Below are positions 62,650-64,000 of a DNA stretch of 64,000 nucleotides, piece by piece (within the stretch, counting starts at the first letter, position 1; the number at the start of each line of letters is the position of its first letter). Source of the stretch: Cacajao melanocephalus (taxonomy: Eukaryota > Chordata > Mammalia > Primates > Pitheciidae); contig CAUYLG010071779.1 of the NCBI GenBank assembly GCA_963573385.1, forward strand, positions 22,704-86,703, read 5' to 3'. The notes below the pieces were generated by a model that worked only from the letters and a program-made list of their open reading frames with translations, searched no databases and was not told the origin of the DNA. The position numbers and the translations under genes were made by a program.

Positions 62650-62762
62650 ATATACTAAGGTTATATTGACTGAGTCATATCAGTATTAGAGGATATGAGG
62701 ATGTTAGAGGATATGAGTCAATCAACATAACCTTAGTACATTCTGCACAATTAGAATCACCA
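62629..62762. repeat. 53-bp quasi-palindrome
   Basis: Left arm 62629-62681 and right arm 62710-62762 are reverse complements with about five mismatches in 53 (roughly 90%). The 28-bp loop starts a direct repeat: TTAGAGGATATGAG occurs at 62686 and again at 62705, reaching into the right arm. The left arm begins inside a MER5-like element. Confidence 0.92.
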
Positions 62763-63153
62763 GACAGTTTTTTAAATACTATTTTATTTATACTCACATA
62801 TGAAAAAATGGCTATACTATCATGTTTACATACATACTAACATTGGAAACAGAATTCAATAATGAATTGTATTTAGATTTAATAAAGAACGCACAAACAT
62901 TAAAATGCTGATTGGTTACAGACAGCAGAGTTTGAGGAAAAGCCATTAGCTGTAGTTTTCATTTTCATTAAAGAACAGCACCCTCTGAGAATAATCAAAC
63001 CCCTTAGTAATATTCATCTATACTGCAAAACAATATGTACAAAGAAAAGTTAGTGACTGTACTGATTTTATTACTTTAAGCCATTTTATGTTCCTCACAC
63101 TCAATGCAAAGAAATAAAACATAATCTGAAGAAAAACACGTCTTTACTATTAT
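62763..63153 (-). other. possible 3' UTR of the candidate exon
   Basis: A/T-rich, repeat-free sequence downstream of the TGA on the minus strand. AATAAA on that strand occurs at about 62781-62787 and 63066-63071, either of which could serve as a poly(A) signal. Transcription is not shown. Confidence 0.35.
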
Positions 63154-63364
63154 TCACAATAAAAAGTTGGCTTCATTCTGCAAGCCTGGGCATATTACAC
63201 AATAGGAAGCACTTAACGGCTCAAGTGGATCAATGTTCCAGTTTGATTCTGCTCCACTGAATAGAATCTCATTCATATTTGGTGACCGGACTAACTCCAT
63301 GGGAGCTGTGATAGACTGAACCATTTCTGCGGTATCCCCAGATCTCACCAAATAAGAAAAGACC
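63154..63364 (-). CDS. candidate terminal coding exon of an unidentified gene
   Basis: On the minus strand a frame of about 70 codons runs without a stop from a possible acceptor (TTTTCTGGTGTAG, then GG at 63364-63363) to a TGA at 63154-63156. The polypeptide ends 'CVICPGLQNEANFLL' and contains 'NWNIDPLEPLSAS'. It has internal CpGs, no repeat signature and downstream AATAAA motifs. The acceptor has a short pyrimidine tract, no upstream exon is in the window, and I do not recognise the protein, so it could also be a relic or a chance frame. Confidence 0.38.
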
Positions 63365-63559
63365 CTACACCAGAAAATATAGCAATCGATCTGTTTCTAA
63401 ATTACATCTAAATGCTACCTCTTTATTATATGTTGGAAAAAGGGACCCTTTCTTGAGCACATGGATAAAAGTATTATTGTAATCAAAGATTGCTGGATTA
63501 ATACCATGTTGTTAAAATGAAGATAAGGTACACATTGAAACAAGTGTCAGATTAAGAAA

Positions 63560-64000
63560 CTTCTGGCTGAGCAGTCTACCATTACAGAGGTGGGCCACCA
63601 TAGCCTAGGCAGTTCTAACTATACCCCTATAAACAGGACTGCAGGAAAGTTTACATGGCAGCTGGGCAGAGCCCACAGCAGATCAGCAATGCCTCTGCTG
63701 GTAGACTGTGACTAGGCTGCCTCCTCGCTGGGCACAGCATCCCTGAAAAAAGGCAGCAGCATGACAGAAACTTACAAATAAAGCCCTACCTTCCCGGGAC
63801 ACAGCACCTGGGGAAAAAAAATACTGTTATGAGTTCTGCTGCAGCAAACTTAAACATATCTGCCCAGCAGCTCTGAACAGAACAATGGAGCTCACAGCTC
63901 AGCACTTGAGCTCCTATAATGGTCAGACTGTCTCCTCAAGCAGCTCCCTGACCCCCATGTATCCAAAGAGACACTTCATAAAGGAGAGCTCAGGCTGACA
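63560..64000 (+). mobile_element. L1 5' UTR (L1PB/L1MA-like), runs off the window
   Basis: 'agctgggcagagcccacagc', 'cctctgctggtagactgtg', 'ggacacagcacctggggaaa', 'ctgcccagcagctctgaaca' and 'gactgtctcctcaagcagct' match the primate L1 5' UTR order in sense orientation. The element continues to the right, so its coding part is outside the window. Confidence 0.8.

Overview
The window reads as primate, almost certainly human, nuclear DNA. It has Alu elements of several ages, two free Alu monomers, a primate-type L1 3' end, a complete THE1 provirus, and many older mammalian repeats (MIR, L2, MER20, MER5A-like, MLT1/MST-like LTRs). All family names come from recognising sequence by eye, so subfamily names are tentative and ends of old repeats are approximate (often +/-20 bases or more). 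I cannot place the window on a chromosome.

No complete protein-coding gene is visible. The longest open frames belong to mobile elements: two abutting frames in the THE1 internal region and fragments of L1 ORF1 and ORF2. The one candidate host exon is on the minus strand at 63154-63364. It is an open segment of about 70 codons ending in TGA, with a possible splice acceptor and possible poly(A) signals, and no repeat signature. No tRNA, rRNA, snRNA gene or CRISPR array was found.

Layout. 1-12 kb: single-copy DNA with three MER20 copies, an 86-bp segment present twice beside Alu sequence, and several MaLR-type LTRs, two of them interrupted by Alus. 12-36 kb: L2 and MIR fragments, a perfect RFX X-box palindrome, a 21-bp purine-rich minisatellite, an L1 3' end split by a solo LTR, a second L1 3' end split by an Alu and an Alu monomer, a THE1/MST LTR and a local 230-bp duplication. 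36-41.5 kb: a primate L1 3' end, single-copy DNA and an unclassified long repeat. 41.6-49 kb: an antisense L1 that keeps its 5' part but lacks its 3' part, carrying a THE1 provirus and two Alus. 49-56 kb: mostly repeat-poor DNA followed by a long L2. 56-64 kb: two Alu units sharing one triplicated target site, another Alu, a 53-bp quasi-palindrome containing a MER5-like end, the candidate terminal exon, and an L1 5' UTR running off the right edge.

I found no convincing new enzymatic or defence system. The most useful leads are structural (quasi-palindrome, triple-target-site Alu pair, local duplications) and regulatory (X-box, an L1 5' UTR facing away from the candidate exon).
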